Assembly (NCBI GenBank): GCA_032433765.1
Contig: JAVIAB010000073.1
Coordinates: forward strand, 68,367,087 to 68,431,086
DNA length: 64,000 nt
DNA from: Megaustenia siamemsis
Lineage: Eukaryota; Mollusca; Gastropoda; Stylommatophora; Ariophantidae
Direction of reading: 5' to 3'
This document shows, one piece after another, positions 32,049 through 42,530 of the stretch. Every line of letters begins with the position of its first letter. The first letter of the stretch is position 1. The notes under the pieces were generated by a model. That model searched no databases. It was not told where the DNA came from and worked only from the letters and a program-made list of their open reading frames with translations. The translations under genes and the position numbers were made by a program.

Positions 32049-33194
32049 GTTTGGTTCCAGAACCGAAGAGCGAAATGGAGAAAGAAAGAAAACACGAGGA
32101 AAGGGCCTGGCCGCCCGGCTCACAATGCACATCCACAGACCTGTAGTGGTGACCCCATGGGCGAGGATGAGATCAATAGAAGAGAGCAGGAAAGACTGGA
32201 GAAAAAGCAAAGAAAGCAGGAGGAACGACAGCGAAAACTGAATGAAAGAAGGAAAATTTTAAACCGAGTTAACAATTCCATAACGTCAGACGATCATGGC
32301 TGGAACAAGCTTAAAATTAGTGTCGACCACTTCTTGTCCCCGGCTTCTTCCATTTCCGGAAATGACGTCAGCTGTGATAGTTTTTCTGACCACATTCAAG
32401 TGATGAGTGATAATAACGATCGCCAAGGTTTTACTAAAGATCGACAACCCCACGCCATCAAGAGCTCTACATTTATCGAAACCAACATTCCTGGAAGCGA
32501 GTTAAGACCCAAAACTGACAATCTTAAGTCATCAGCTTTCAGCATCGATCGTCTTCTGGAGACACCGAAAGTACCACGAGGGCGACGTCCAAACTCTAAG
32601 TACCCGCTAGTGCAGGCCTGTAAGTCTCTCGGAAGCCTAAATCTGGGATTACTTCCTTTTTTCCCCATCACACAACCAATGGGATTTCTGGTGCAGCAGC
32701 TTGTCTCTCGCGAGAGCCCTCTAACTGTTCTCGACGACTGCCCCAGTCGAAGCGGGTCCGTCTCCAGCAACGATGACGACAGTTCAAAGGACGATAACTT
32801 TCATGACGTCAGTTGGCCACAGCTGGATTATTTGCAAAACACAGTTTCTAGTCCAGCTGGGAAGTTTACTAAACTTTCATCGAATAATTCCGCATATGAA
32901 CGCATGGCTTCCTCGTTAACAAATAACTGCGACAGCGATGATGATGCAATGAAAACTGTCTCAAAAAACGAATATAAAGTTTTACACCAAAGAAAAGATA
33001 ACAGCTATAACGGACATGCTTTAAACCTGAGTGTTCTTAGTGACCGAAACAATAACGATAACAATCGTAACAATAAACCTAGTGAAGACAATGTTGTCAG
33101 CACCAAAGAGATTCACTACGACCAAAAGACAACGCAACAAAAGCATAGCCAGCAACAGCTTATCTCAGAGGGCGAAAGCTTCAAAGACTCATGA
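32049..33194 (+). CDS. unc-4: unc-4/Uncx homeobox protein, exon 3 (homeodomain end and C-terminus)
   Basis: Encodes residues 193-573 and ends at TGA 33192-33194. It begins with the recognition helix VWFQNRRAKWRKKE, with Q at homeodomain position 50 and N at 51. The family block NTRKGPGRPAHNAHPQTCSG and a basic/acidic predicted coiled coil (about residues 230-265) follow. FSIDRLL at 356-362 fits the eh1 motif that recruits Groucho/TLE co-repressors; C. elegans UNC-4 is known to act with UNC-37/Groucho. A hydrophobic block LLPFFPITQPMGFLVQQL (393-410) stands out in an otherwise Ser/Asn/Asp-rich C-terminus, which ends in a Gln-rich stretch. With the other exons the protein is 573 residues. No frame damage. 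Confidence 0.96.
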   Translation, partial: VWFQNRRAKWRKKENTRKGPGRPAHNAHPQTCSGDPMGEDEINRREQERLEKKQRKQEERQRKLNERRKILNRVNNSITSDDHGWNKLKISVDHFLSPASSISGNDVSCDSFSDHIQVMSDNNDRQGFTKDRQPHAIKSSTFIETNIPGSELRPKTDNLKSSAFSIDRLLETPKVPRGRRPNSKYPLVQACKSLGSLNLGLLPFFPITQPMGFLVQQLVSRESPLTVLDDCPSRSGSVSSNDDDSSKDDNFHDVSWPQLDYLQNTVSSPAGKFTKLSSNNSAYERMASSLTNNCDSDDDAMKTVSKNEYKVLHQRKDNSYNGHALNLSVLSDRNNNDNNRNNKPSEDNVVSTKEIHYDQKTTQQKHSQQQLISEGESFKDS

Positions 33195-34080
33195 GTGCAC
33201 GGTCTCGTCATTTCTCGTTCAGTGTCAATCCCTCGTGAATGAGTTAACCAGAATAATATTTCCTTGGTTCCCCTCTGAGTGACCTAGTCACCAAAGCCGA
33301 GGCACTATACAATAGGCAAGCAACTAAACTTTGGCTGTCTCATACACCGCCATTCACAGGTTGGCTGAGTGATACAACTACAAAATGTTCCCATATCTGA
33401 CTAGTTAATGTAAGGGCCGAAACTTGCTGTATGGGACTAAAGAGGAGATTCAACAACAGTTGCATGAACGGCCACACGTGCTTATCTGACATCTCAACGC
33501 CAAGTTGTGAACACAAGAACATGTCAAGGCTGACTGTATGTGAGCATTGATGCAAGTCTACTAGCATATCAACGCCAAGTTGTGAACACAAGAACATGTC
33601 AAGGCTGACTGTATGTGAGCATTGATGCAAGTCTACTAGCATCTCAACATAATCTCTTCCAATCGAGTTCACAAAAGGTGTAGCTCCCACTTTCTGAAGC
33701 AGCCCTCTCTCAACCTACCGCTAAGGTCAAGATCTCTTGATGCTCTACAGCAGATTGATCCAACCCACGGCCCGCGGGACAAATGTGGCTCGCAAGACTC
33801 ATTTGGGTGGGCCCGCGGCCTCTTCTATTGTTACAATGAAAAAGAGATAAACTAAAAATATGATTTTGAATTGTGTGTTTTGGTAGATAAGTCCATCTTT
33901 TCTGCAGGATCTATAGTTCCCTTCAGATGGCAGTTCATTAAAGTCTGTATTCTGTAACAATGTATTCTCTGCTTCAGGAAATGGTACAAGTTATAATTCT
34001 TGAGACTAGAAATTCGAAATGCTTTTTGCAAAGACATTATCAGTAAAATAGTTAATTAGATTTGTCTAGTAACGGAATTT
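33195..34080. other. 3' flank / probable 3' UTR of unc-4
   Basis: No clear AATAAA is seen in the first 800 bp, so the transcript end is undetermined. The segment 33755-33835 (cacggcccgcgggacaaatg) resembles the GC-rich end of a dispersed DNA transposon, but the partner end was not found. Confidence 0.4.
33496..33645. repeat. 75-bp direct duplication
   Basis: aacgccaagttgtgaacaca plus 55 more bases, present at 33496 and 33571 almost without change. The minus strand stays open through it (33340-33690) as a duplicated 25-residue block containing SLDMFLCSQLGV. Confidence 0.9.
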
Positions 34081-34124
34081 GTGTGGAAATGGTTTACATA
34101 CACACACACACACACGCCTGGGGG

Positions 34125-34425
34125 GCCTCGGTAGCCTAGTTGGGTAGATCAACCGACTGGACTACCGACGTACGGATAACCCGTGTTCGAATCCCGTTGG
34201 GAGCAGTGTAAGTTGTACGCGTGGTTTGGAAAAAAAATACCCCCACGGTCGACCCAGTCGTTGGCAGAAATGGGTACCAGGGTATTACCCTGGGAAGGTG
34301 AGGAATGTCGCCTCGCATCGTGAGTTTCAATTCTTGAAGCGACACTATTCAGAAATCTCCAAACATTTCTGGATTGGCGGCTGAGCACATATGGGTGGAA
34401 GTCTCGTACTTTACCTTTACCTAAC
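34125..34425 (+). mobile_element. SINE-C copy
   Basis: tRNA-like head ggcctcggtagcctagttgg with B box gtgttcgaatccc, followed by a body (ggtaccagggtattaccctg) and a 3' end tgggtggaagtctcgtactt, then ttacctttacct. The 3' half recurs at 39075-39200. Preceded by a (CA)n run at 34098-34117. Confidence 0.75.
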
Positions 34426-34589
34426 ACACACACGTGCATACACACGCACACAAGGATGGTCTTGACCCCCTTGAAAGCATGCTTTGTTTGACCTTCGGGT
34501 AACAAAAGGTTGGACCTCACTGGTTTTGTGGGAGCGCCGTGCTTTGAGAAAGGGGAACAAATTGGGGGTCGCGGTTGTTGCCAGGTTTT

Positions 34590-34755
34590 TGTCTGGGAAA
34601 AATGGGAAGATTATCTGGTTTTGTGAGGTAAAAAGGGGAAGATTTTCTGGTTTTGTGAGATAAAGAAGGGAAGATTATCTGTTTTTGTGAGGTAAAAAGG
34701 GGAAGATTATCCGGTTTTGTAAGGTAAAAAGGGGAAGATTATCCGGTTTTGGTCT
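34590..34755. repeat. About 40-bp tandem repeat, 4-5 copies
   Basis: Unit aaaaaggggaagattatctg plus gttttgtgaggt, diverged. Confidence 0.85.
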
Positions 34756-35382
34756 TGTAAAAAAAATTTTTTTTACGACTTATCGTAAACCATCTATGGT
34801 AATATATGATACAGCACTGGCACTACACCTGATATGTAAACGACTAGTATTTCAACATATTACTACTACTGCTGCTACAGCTACTACCACATTAATAACT
34901 GAGGTTACCTGCTACCAGATCCTATTGAAACCTGTCAAGAAAGACATTGTTTATACAGTACCATACATTAGCATACAAATACACTTTCTAATTTAGTAAA
35001 ATAATAAGAATAGAGCAATGCAAATTGTATTTCTTGTCATGTTTTATTATTATCACAAACAGACATTGCTAACCATGATCAAAAATGTGGGAATCACTTT
35101 CGATTTCCTGCGAATTTAAAAATATTGTCCAATAATTTTGTTAATGCGAGAAAAAACGTAAGAAATTGATTTACATTTTAAAAAAAAAATAAACGTAAGC
35201 CGTATAATGTAATGAAAAAAGGTAAATCATAAGGGAAAAACGTAAAACCTGGCAAACCCTGGAGTGGTGACGTCAGCCACCGAGGCCAACCAACTATATT
35301 TTTTATTGAAGGTTTTAATAAAAGTGTTACTGAGACTCAACCATCCAATCCCATAAAAGGAGACAATCACAATATACCAGGC
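34756..35382. other. No recognisable gene
   Basis: AT-rich sequence; no supported ORF or repeat family. Confidence 0.4.
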
Positions 35383-35390
35383 GTCTAGTA

Positions 35391-35803
35391 CAGCGTTTCT
35401 CAAATTATGGTTATTATACGGTGCCGTCACGGGGAAGAGGGGGGGGGGGGTGTGGGGGAGGGGGGTCCGAGAAAGCTTGAAGAATAGTTTATTTTATAGT
35501 TGAATGGATGCGTAGGAGAGGGAAAAGGTCCGTGAAGGCTTGAAGAATAGTTTATTTTATAGTTGAATGGATGCATAGGAGAGAGAAAAGGTCAGTGAAG
35601 GCTTGAAGAATAGTTTATTTTATAGTTGAATGGATGCGTAGGAGAGAGACAACATTTAAATATGACATTAATTAATTTTTTTGTCTTCAAATAAAATGGT
35701 TCATGCACTCTTCAGTTTTAAATCTTGAGTTGAATCCTGGGGATCCGCGACTACAAAAAGTATTTAATGGGGTTCGCAATAAAGGAAAGGTCGAGAGTCG
35801 CTG
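35391..35803. mobile_element. hAT-like MITE (413 bp) with 8-bp target-site duplication
   Basis: Begins cagcgtttctcaa and ends tcgagagtcgctg, which pair as short imperfect terminal inverted repeats of the hAT type. It is flanked by gtctagta (35383-35390) and gtctagtt (35804-35811), an 8-bp duplication typical of hAT elements. No transposase, so non-autonomous. The interior carries three copies of a repeat of about 60 bp (gaagaatagtttattttata, 35480-35645). Confidence 0.75.
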
Positions 35804-35921
35804 GTCTAGTTAGTGTACACACATTTGTCGAACGAATATTATCATCTCATGATATTGTATTATTATATTTATCTAAACGGCAGCAAGTCAGTTATGATGT
35901 TCCCTGATATTATTCCCATAA

Positions 35922-36425
35922 ACATCATCATCATCAAGCACCGGGCCCGCTGGCGTAGGTGATCATGTCTCTCCACAACTTTCGATCTCAGCAGCTATTT
36001 ATCATTTCTGTTGTTGACCTTCTTCCAAGCCATTCTCTTAAGCTGTCTGGTATTTTTTTTTCCTTTTTGCCACCCTCTATCTCTTCGTCTCTCAATTTTC
36101 CGTTGTTACAATATATTCCAGCTGTTCTCTTCTCATTACATAGCCACAAAATGATGATTGTTTCTTCCTAATATTGGAAATTAGCTATCTTTTTGCTTTG
36201 ACCTCTTTCAGAACATTTTCATTACTCTTCTTAGCTGTCCATGGTATTCTCAACATTCTTCTGTAAAACCACAATTCTACAGACTCCAGTAATTTTCTTG
36301 TCTGTTGTCCTATTGTCCATGATTCACATCCACATGTTAAGACTGGCTATACATAACATTTAAGAACTCTTTTTCTTGTTTCTATTGTCAAAAAAGTATT
36401 GACACGAACACATCCCATAAACATA
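35922..36425 (-). mobile_element. Non-LTR retrotransposon R1b, 3' fragment
   Basis: catcatcatcatc tail at 35924-35936 followed by the 3' end (gcaccgggcccgctggcgta) and C-terminal coding blocks in reverse, corresponding to 56753-57200. Truncated near 36400. Several stops. Confidence 0.8.
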
Positions 36426-37662
36426 ATAAAGGGGAAAAAAAGTCATATTAGTACCTTAAATAAGAGTTTCCAAACTCATTAAATTGAGCTCACCATACAG
36501 GTGATGTACTCTTCACAAGTTTGTTCCTTGCTTTTCGAGTTGGCTGCTAGAAGACTGCTTTTCATGAACTAGGAATTGAGGTCCGTTAAAGGTTGAAAAT
36601 TATGTTGTAGAAGAAACAAGTCTAATGGGCGTGTAGTCACGGTCTTCATTTGTAGAGAAGCACTTGCCGGTGTGAACACTGGGTTTACATAGGGGAAGCT
36701 GCACGCACACTCAGCAGTATAAATGGGAATGCTGTTCATTAGCAGCAATAATGCAGAACGTATTTTCTTCTCTGTCAGAAATTAATGAAAACAACATTCT
36801 GCCTGTCTTTCTGGATTTCTAAACCGCTTCCAAAAACATTCCACTTAAGCGTTACTGAAAGTAATATCGTCCATTCTTACATGTGTGTGTGACTCTGCTG
36901 AAAATAAAAGATGATTTTTTTTATTCGTCACTTCAAGTTGTCATAAAACATAGATAAATAAAAAAGATTGATTCATGTTTGTGATTAGTGTATCCATTTC
37001 AGTGTTTAAATAGCGAAGCTCAAAATGCAAGAATTGAGCTCTTTGACAATGAGACACAGAAATAAAACAGTTCCTTTTTTATGTAGAGATCAAAGGGTTT
37101 TGAAACTTTGTCTTCGTGGAGGTTGCCAGGGAGTGTTGATCACTGTTCACAGTAAATTATCTTTATTACAAAATTGGCGCCAACACCAAATGACAAATTA
37201 TAATTACAGTAGCTTCTGAGTTATAAAATATGAGTCTGCAAATCGAAGTTTTCAATTACTGTTTGAATATTTATCTTGGGCACCTTTAAAATCATACAAA
37301 TTAACTGCAAGACATTCCGGCTATAAAAGAAGCCATGCTTTTACTTCCTTTAATTTGAAAGCTGAAAATTTATTCCGCAGCTTAGTATGGGTATAACGCT
37401 AATTTGATCATATCTTTATTGTCGTGTTTTGGTGTTTGTAAATTTGGCTTTAAAGAAAATGTAAATACTGGATCAGCTTATAAACTGAAAGAAACTGCTT
37501 CAATTTCAAGTCCTAGACCAATTCAGGTCACTGCATCGAAAAATTAATAGTAGTTTATTGACATTGTTGTCAACTGTTAAGTTTTAAGAGTTCTTAAATG
37601 TTATGTTAAACATGACCAAAATTATGATTTTGCTTAGAAATTAGTCTCTTAATAACGGATGT
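36426..37662. other. No recognisable gene
   Basis: Repeat-poor, AT-rich, single-copy-looking DNA; no supported ORF. Confidence 0.4.
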
Positions 37663-37840
37663 TTCACATTACCACAAAAATCATGTGCTGAAGGCCTGTA
37701 AAATTCATGGTCACTAACACCATATTCCCTATACGCCACTTGGCGTGACCGTTGTACTTTACTTTTGCTTTTTTTACTGGCCGTTATGGGGGCAGCGATA
37801 GCTCAGTGGTTAGTGAAAAGGACTGGCGGGACGGGGCTCT
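37663..37840 (+). mobile_element. Two SINE-A pieces in tandem
   Basis: 37663-37770 is the 3' half of SINE-A (catgtgctgaaggcctgtaa to cttggcgtgaccgttgtact). At 37790-37830 a second, head-only piece begins (gggggcagcgatagctcagt). They do not form one element. Confidence 0.7.
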
Positions 37841-38219
37841 TTACTTTTTTATGCCGGATGTTTCTGGTAAAGGTGTGTATGTGGCGGGGTGGGGGTGTAA
37901 ATGAAATATGGTGGCTATTTTCTTTGTCGAAAAGTATCATCCCAAAAAAGCAGCCAAATTATCAAAAACAAACAAATATTTGTTTACTTTATGTTTCACA
38001 TGGGACTCGCCTCTCTATAAATAAAACGAGACATTTTTTTTTAAAAACAAAGACACAGTTCAAAGCCTTGCAGGTAAAACATGAGCAGACTTCTAAGTGT
38101 TGTTGCTAATGTAAGCTGCATGTTAGGCAGGCATTCGATCTTTGTTTCATTGATGAAGACACGCATTGTCCGTCACATCATAAGAGTATTAATGTCGACA
38201 AATAACAAGACAGAAACAA
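37841..38219. other. No recognisable feature
   Basis: AT-rich DNA without supported genes. Confidence 0.4.
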
Positions 38220-38305
38220 CAATAAATAAGCGCCTACAAGAAAGAGGTATGTTTACAACACTCGGGGAAAAACATTCACAAATAATCAACAACAGGAAGA
38301 AAACA
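38220..38305 (-). mobile_element. SINE-B tail fragment
   Basis: gaaagaggtatgtttacaac, then cacaaataatcaacaacagg: the tail of SINE-B in reverse, as at 25850-25910. Confidence 0.6.
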
Positions 38306-38519
38306 CTCACCTATGACTCTTCCTCCCCCCTCCCACCCTAGTGCTGGGCCCTTCAATCCCACACACCACAGACACACACATATATAATGTGCAGATGCGC
38401 CCTGTTTATGAATTACAATACGTTTTTTTTCACTATTAGATCAGCTAACAAGAACCCATATTTTTTTTTATTCCCTCTAAAAAGCTGACCAGATATGGTC
38501 AAGCTTTGAAACGTGTCTA

Positions 38520-38780
38520 ATAAAATGTGGACATCTGGGATAACACCGATGAGGAAGATGCAGTCATCTATACTGACGGGATCCGTAATCCGACATCAAA
38601 GGAGTGCATGGGCACTACGAAAGTTAGAGAGACAGTGGGCGTAGAAGAGGACTTATCAATCAACACAGAACTGGAGTCGCCAGTCGCCGGACGTTGCAGG
38701 ACTTGCTGAGGAGGGGATCTGAGAACATATGGACATGTTCGGAGAGCAATGATGACGACCCGCAAATAACTCAAAGTGGA
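38520..38780 (+). mobile_element. I-like retroelement: RNase H start fused to the 3' terminus
   Basis: NTDEEDAVIYTDGIRNPTS carries the first catalytic Asp motif (YTDG) of ribonuclease H. It is followed almost at once by the 3' terminal sequence shared with 26210-26345, 53205-53350 and 60830-60950, so the middle of the RNase H domain is deleted. Confidence 0.65.
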
Positions 38781-38923
38781 TGGCCTCGGGTGTGCTCGTA
38801 CCACCCAGCAGTTATACAATTATAACCCGAAGCTGTTAGAGTAAACAATTGATCTCGTCTAAAGCCGTGTGCCCGCAAAAATTGACATAGTTTAATGGCA
38901 TGTTAGCCTTAAACATGTATTTT

Positions 38924-39070
38924 ATTTTTTTCTGGAAAAGTAAAACAGCACGGGCGTAATACCGACCATATTACCCAAAAAATCATGGGCCGAAGGTCTG
39001 TAAAAATTATGGTCACAAACACCATATTCCCTAAGCGCCACGTGGTGTAATATCTCTTAACTTTTTACTT
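38924..39070 (+). mobile_element. SINE-A 3' fragment
   Basis: From cagcacgggcgtaataccga through caaacaccatattccctaag to cttaactttttactttac. Head missing. Confidence 0.8.
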
Positions 39071-39072
39071 TA

Positions 39073-39205
39073 CGTTCCGATGCTTGAAGCGGCACTATAC
39101 AGAAGTCTCCGAACATTTCTGGATAGGCGGCCGAGCACATATGGGTGACAACTCGCGTGCTAAGACGCCGATTGAAGTCTCGTACTTTACCTTTACCTTT
39201 AACGA
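39073..39205 (+). mobile_element. SINE-C 3' fragment
   Basis: cttgaagcggcactatacag, ggataggcggccgagcacat, ...gtctcgtactttacctttac. Matches 34330-34425; lies directly after the SINE-A piece. Confidence 0.7.
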
Positions 39206-39304
39206 CACAAAACATGCATGCTCACACAACGGATGATAGTTTAAGAAAAAGTTAGGATATGGCCTTGAGACGACAACAATTAATAAAGCAAGATGACTCT
39301 ATTT

Positions 39305-39622
39305 CAGTTAATCTCATAAATAACTCTACTAATGTCATAGATAACTCTACTGAATGTCACAGATAACTCTACTGAATGTCATAGATAACTCTACTGAATG
39401 TCATAGATAACTCTAATGAATGTCATAGATAACTCTACTGAATGTCATAGATAACTCTACTGAATGTCATAGATAACTCTACTGAATGTCATAGATAACT
39501 CTACTGAATGTCATAGATAACTCTACTGAATGTCATAGATAACTCTACTGAATGTCATAGATAACTCTACTGAATGTCATAGATAACTCTACTGAATGTC
39601 ACAGATAACTCTACTGAATGCG
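39305..39622. repeat. 22-bp minisatellite, about 14 copies
   Basis: Unit agataactctactgaatgtc plus at (or ac), nearly perfect. Confidence 0.97.
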
Positions 39623-39794
39623 ACTAGCAACTAACGGAAGGCTGTTTATCAGGATCAGCAGCTGACCAAGACCTTACTCCCCCTTCATGTTGTGGGCCTG
39701 GAAAAAGACTAACCAGTCTGGATGTGAGAGTAGGGATCGGAGAGGGGAGACACCCATTTGCACAAAAATATAACGTTGGAGTCGAATGTCGCAA

Positions 39795-40930
39795 AATGGT
39801 CATCATTGTCGATTGCCGTCTCCGCATCAAAGGTTGACTACCATGGAGCGCCATTCCGCTCTGTCTCTTGCTTTGATGGTGCAGATTGTCATTGGCTGTC
39901 TTGTCCATCTTTTGATGTTACTCGTCCATGTTAGTCTTGGTCTGCATCTGCCACCCTGTATTTCCCCTTCCAATATTACTTTTAGTAGGCTGTTGTGTCT
40001 TTTAACATGTTCCAAAAATCTCATGTGTCTTGTTCTAATTGTGTTTAGTAGTTCTCTTTTAATTTTTAGTTGTTTCAAAACCTCATCATTTGTTCTCTTT
40101 TCTTTCCATCCAATTCTACCTATTCTTCTATAAATCCACATTTCAAAAGCTTCAATTTTCTGTTCTGTTTTCTTGTATAATGTCCACGTTGCTGCACCAT
40201 ACAGGAGTATTGAGAAGATATAACATTTTGTTATTCTAAGTTTAGCCCTGGTGTTATTTGTTTTGATGTTACTATATTTTTCATGGCATTAAAATTACTT
40301 TTTGCCATTCATATTCTTTTGTTTATTTCAGTTGCACATTTTCCATCACTAGTTATAGTATGTCCAAGGTAGTTGTAGCCATGAACCGTCTCCAGGTCTG
40401 TTCCTTCAACTTTGATACCCACTTGTAGGTTTTGAGTATTATCTTTGCTTGTGATCATAATTTTAGTCTTTTTTTTTAATATTCATGTCTACTTCATATT
40501 TTTTTGCTAATCCATATATCATGTTTATTTCAATAAGTAATAGTAGATCTTTAGGAGTTTTCTGTTAGTAGAACAGTATCATCAGCATGTCTTAGGTTAT
40601 CGATTATTTTTCCATTAATGTTTAGGCCTGGCATCTCTGTGATGTTTTTAAAGATTTTCTCAGTGTATAGATTGAACAAACTTAGTGATAGGATGCATCC
40701 TTGTCTTACTACTCTTTTTATATCAGTAGGTGTAGAGACCTCTTTTTTATATTTTAATATTGTTCTTTGCTTCCAGTATAAATTATTACATATTAGTCGC
40801 ATGTCCGTGTCATCTAAATGTATATATTTTTCGTTCTTATGCAACAGTTGAAATTTCTCTTCGTGGCTTTCTTTTGAATATTACGTGATAAGACCCCAAT
40901 CTCTTTCACGGTGGTCTGTCATATTCGTCT
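39795..40930 (-). mobile_element. Non-LTR retrotransposon R2, 1.1-kb copy
   Basis: The minus strand encodes LICNNLYWKQRTILKYKKEV, VVRQGCILSLSLFNLYTEKI (the RQGC motif) and the catalytic LRHADDTVLLTE (40551-40844). After frame breaks it continues with MWIYRRIGRIGWKEKRTNDE and KRHNSLLKVILEGE (39827-40141). YADD is replaced by HADD. 5'-truncated near 40930, and no (ATC)n tail is left at the 3' end. Confidence 0.85.
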
Positions 40931-41377
40931 TTCGTGTCCTGAATATGCCTCAAGTGTACCACACACTTTGCTGTTTTCGTTTTCTGTGCCGTTGATCATT
41001 TCTGATTCTTCCGCCTCATCCACCGCCACAGACTTTTTACATTCGGGAGGGACATTCCCGCTAGTCGCCATTGTTGTCGAAATATATGTTTGCCTGTCGA
41101 ACCGCGAACACACGACACAAAGAAGAATAAATCATATTATCGTCTGAGGTAAACATACAACAAAACGGGGAATAGCAACACATTATTTCACAACTAGACT
41201 GTAGCGTAAATCATTTTAATATATCAGCAAGAGCCGAATCATAAAAACGACTTAGACGTGGCCGCCATGACGCCGGAAGCAAAATGGTAAAAACTACGAT
41301 ACAGAGCGTTTACGACCATTTTGTACCCTCTTATGATGATGAGATGAGACAGCTGAGGAATTGTCTGGCGAACACAA

Positions 41378-41640
41378 AGTAAAGAAAAGTAAAGTGCCCC
41401 GTCACGCCAAGTGGCGTATAGGGAATATGGTGTTAGTGACCTTAATTTTTACAGACCTTCGGCATATGATTTTTGGGGTAATGTGTCCGGCATTACGCCC
41501 GTGACGTATTACTTTACCAGAAAAATATCCGGTACCCATTTAAGGCTGGTTGAACCTGGAAGCCGTCGATCAGGATGGAACCCGACCTCTTGTCCTTAGT
41601 AGTCCAGTCCACTAACCACTGAGCTATCGCGGCTTCCTGA
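41378..41640 (-). mobile_element. SINE-A copy with target-site duplication
   Basis: Reverse-orientation full copy flanked by cgaacacaa at 41369-41377 and 41641-41649. Confidence 0.92.
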
Positions 41641-41767
41641 CGAACACAATGCGGCTCTCATGTGGCCGCAATACATTTTTGAACCACGGGTAATAAACAT
41701 GTTTCATTTATTCATCTGCGGTAGAGCTTACATAACTAGCGAATTGCACGGCAGCATGTATCTTCCT

Positions 41768-41994
41768 AAAGGACAAGGGGCAGGGTTCGATCCCAACCGA
41801 CGGCTTACGGGTTCACCCAGCCTTTAATGGTTACCGGATTTTTTTATGGTAAAGTAAGGCGGCACGGGCGTAATACCGACCACATAACCCAAAAATCATG
41901 TGCCGAAGGTCTGTAAAATTTATGGTCACTAACACCATATTCCCTATACGCCACTTGGCGTGACGGGGGTACTTTACTTTTTTTTTTTTTTTTA
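41768..41994 (+). mobile_element. SINE-A copy, 5'-truncated, with target-site duplication
   Basis: Plus-strand copy starting inside the head (aaggacaaggggcagggttc) and ending in gtactttac plus a T15 run. atgtatcttcct (41756-41767) and atgtaccttcct (41995-42006) form a 12-bp target-site duplication with one mismatch. Confidence 0.92.
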
Positions 41995-42194
41995 ATGTAC
42001 CTTCCTGCTTTATTTTGAAAGAATCAACGCGTCTACGCATGTTTTATGTCGAATCTTTTATACAGCTATTTGTTTTCATCTCAAAGTGCCATTTTAATCT
42101 TGGAAATGTTGCAGCATTTATGCATGAAGATGTTCTGAGCGATATCCCGCTTGTTTACGATGAATGATGATATCGTATGACAGGGAACAGTTGT

Positions 42195-42385
42195 CTGTGT
42201 TCACTTTCTGCGCGGTTTCGCCTTATGTCTTTTGGCGTGTGCTGAGACTGCTACGATGGGGACTACAGTTACCTTTCTTTGTTTGGGAGATGAGTTAGTA
42301 ATTCGGATGATTCCACTGGCACGGGCGGTTGAGCAATTATGGATTTTAATTCGTTTGCTGTGAGACCGAGGCCTTCCATAACCAA
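42195..42385 (-). mobile_element. Unidentified repeat X, second copy
   Basis: Minus strand MEGLGLTANELKSIIAQPPV, then PVESSELLTH and NKER. Closely related in protein sequence and DNA to 28713-28945. The upstream ORF extension (to 42475) is unrelated sequence. Function unknown. Confidence 0.55.
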
Positions 42386-42426
42386 TAACAATAACAATAA
42401 CAATGTTCTGAGCCTAATACATTCCA

Positions 42427-42530
42427 CCCATTCTTTAAATTGTTGTTTTATGAAAGTGGTTTCAATTTGTGACACTTCACATAAAACGCAAAAGTGGTTT
42501 CAATTTGTGACACTTCACATCAAACGTAAC
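42427..42530. repeat. 38-bp direct duplication
   Basis: agtggtttcaatttgtgaca plus cttcacat.aaacg occurs at 42456 and about 42493. Confidence 0.8.
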
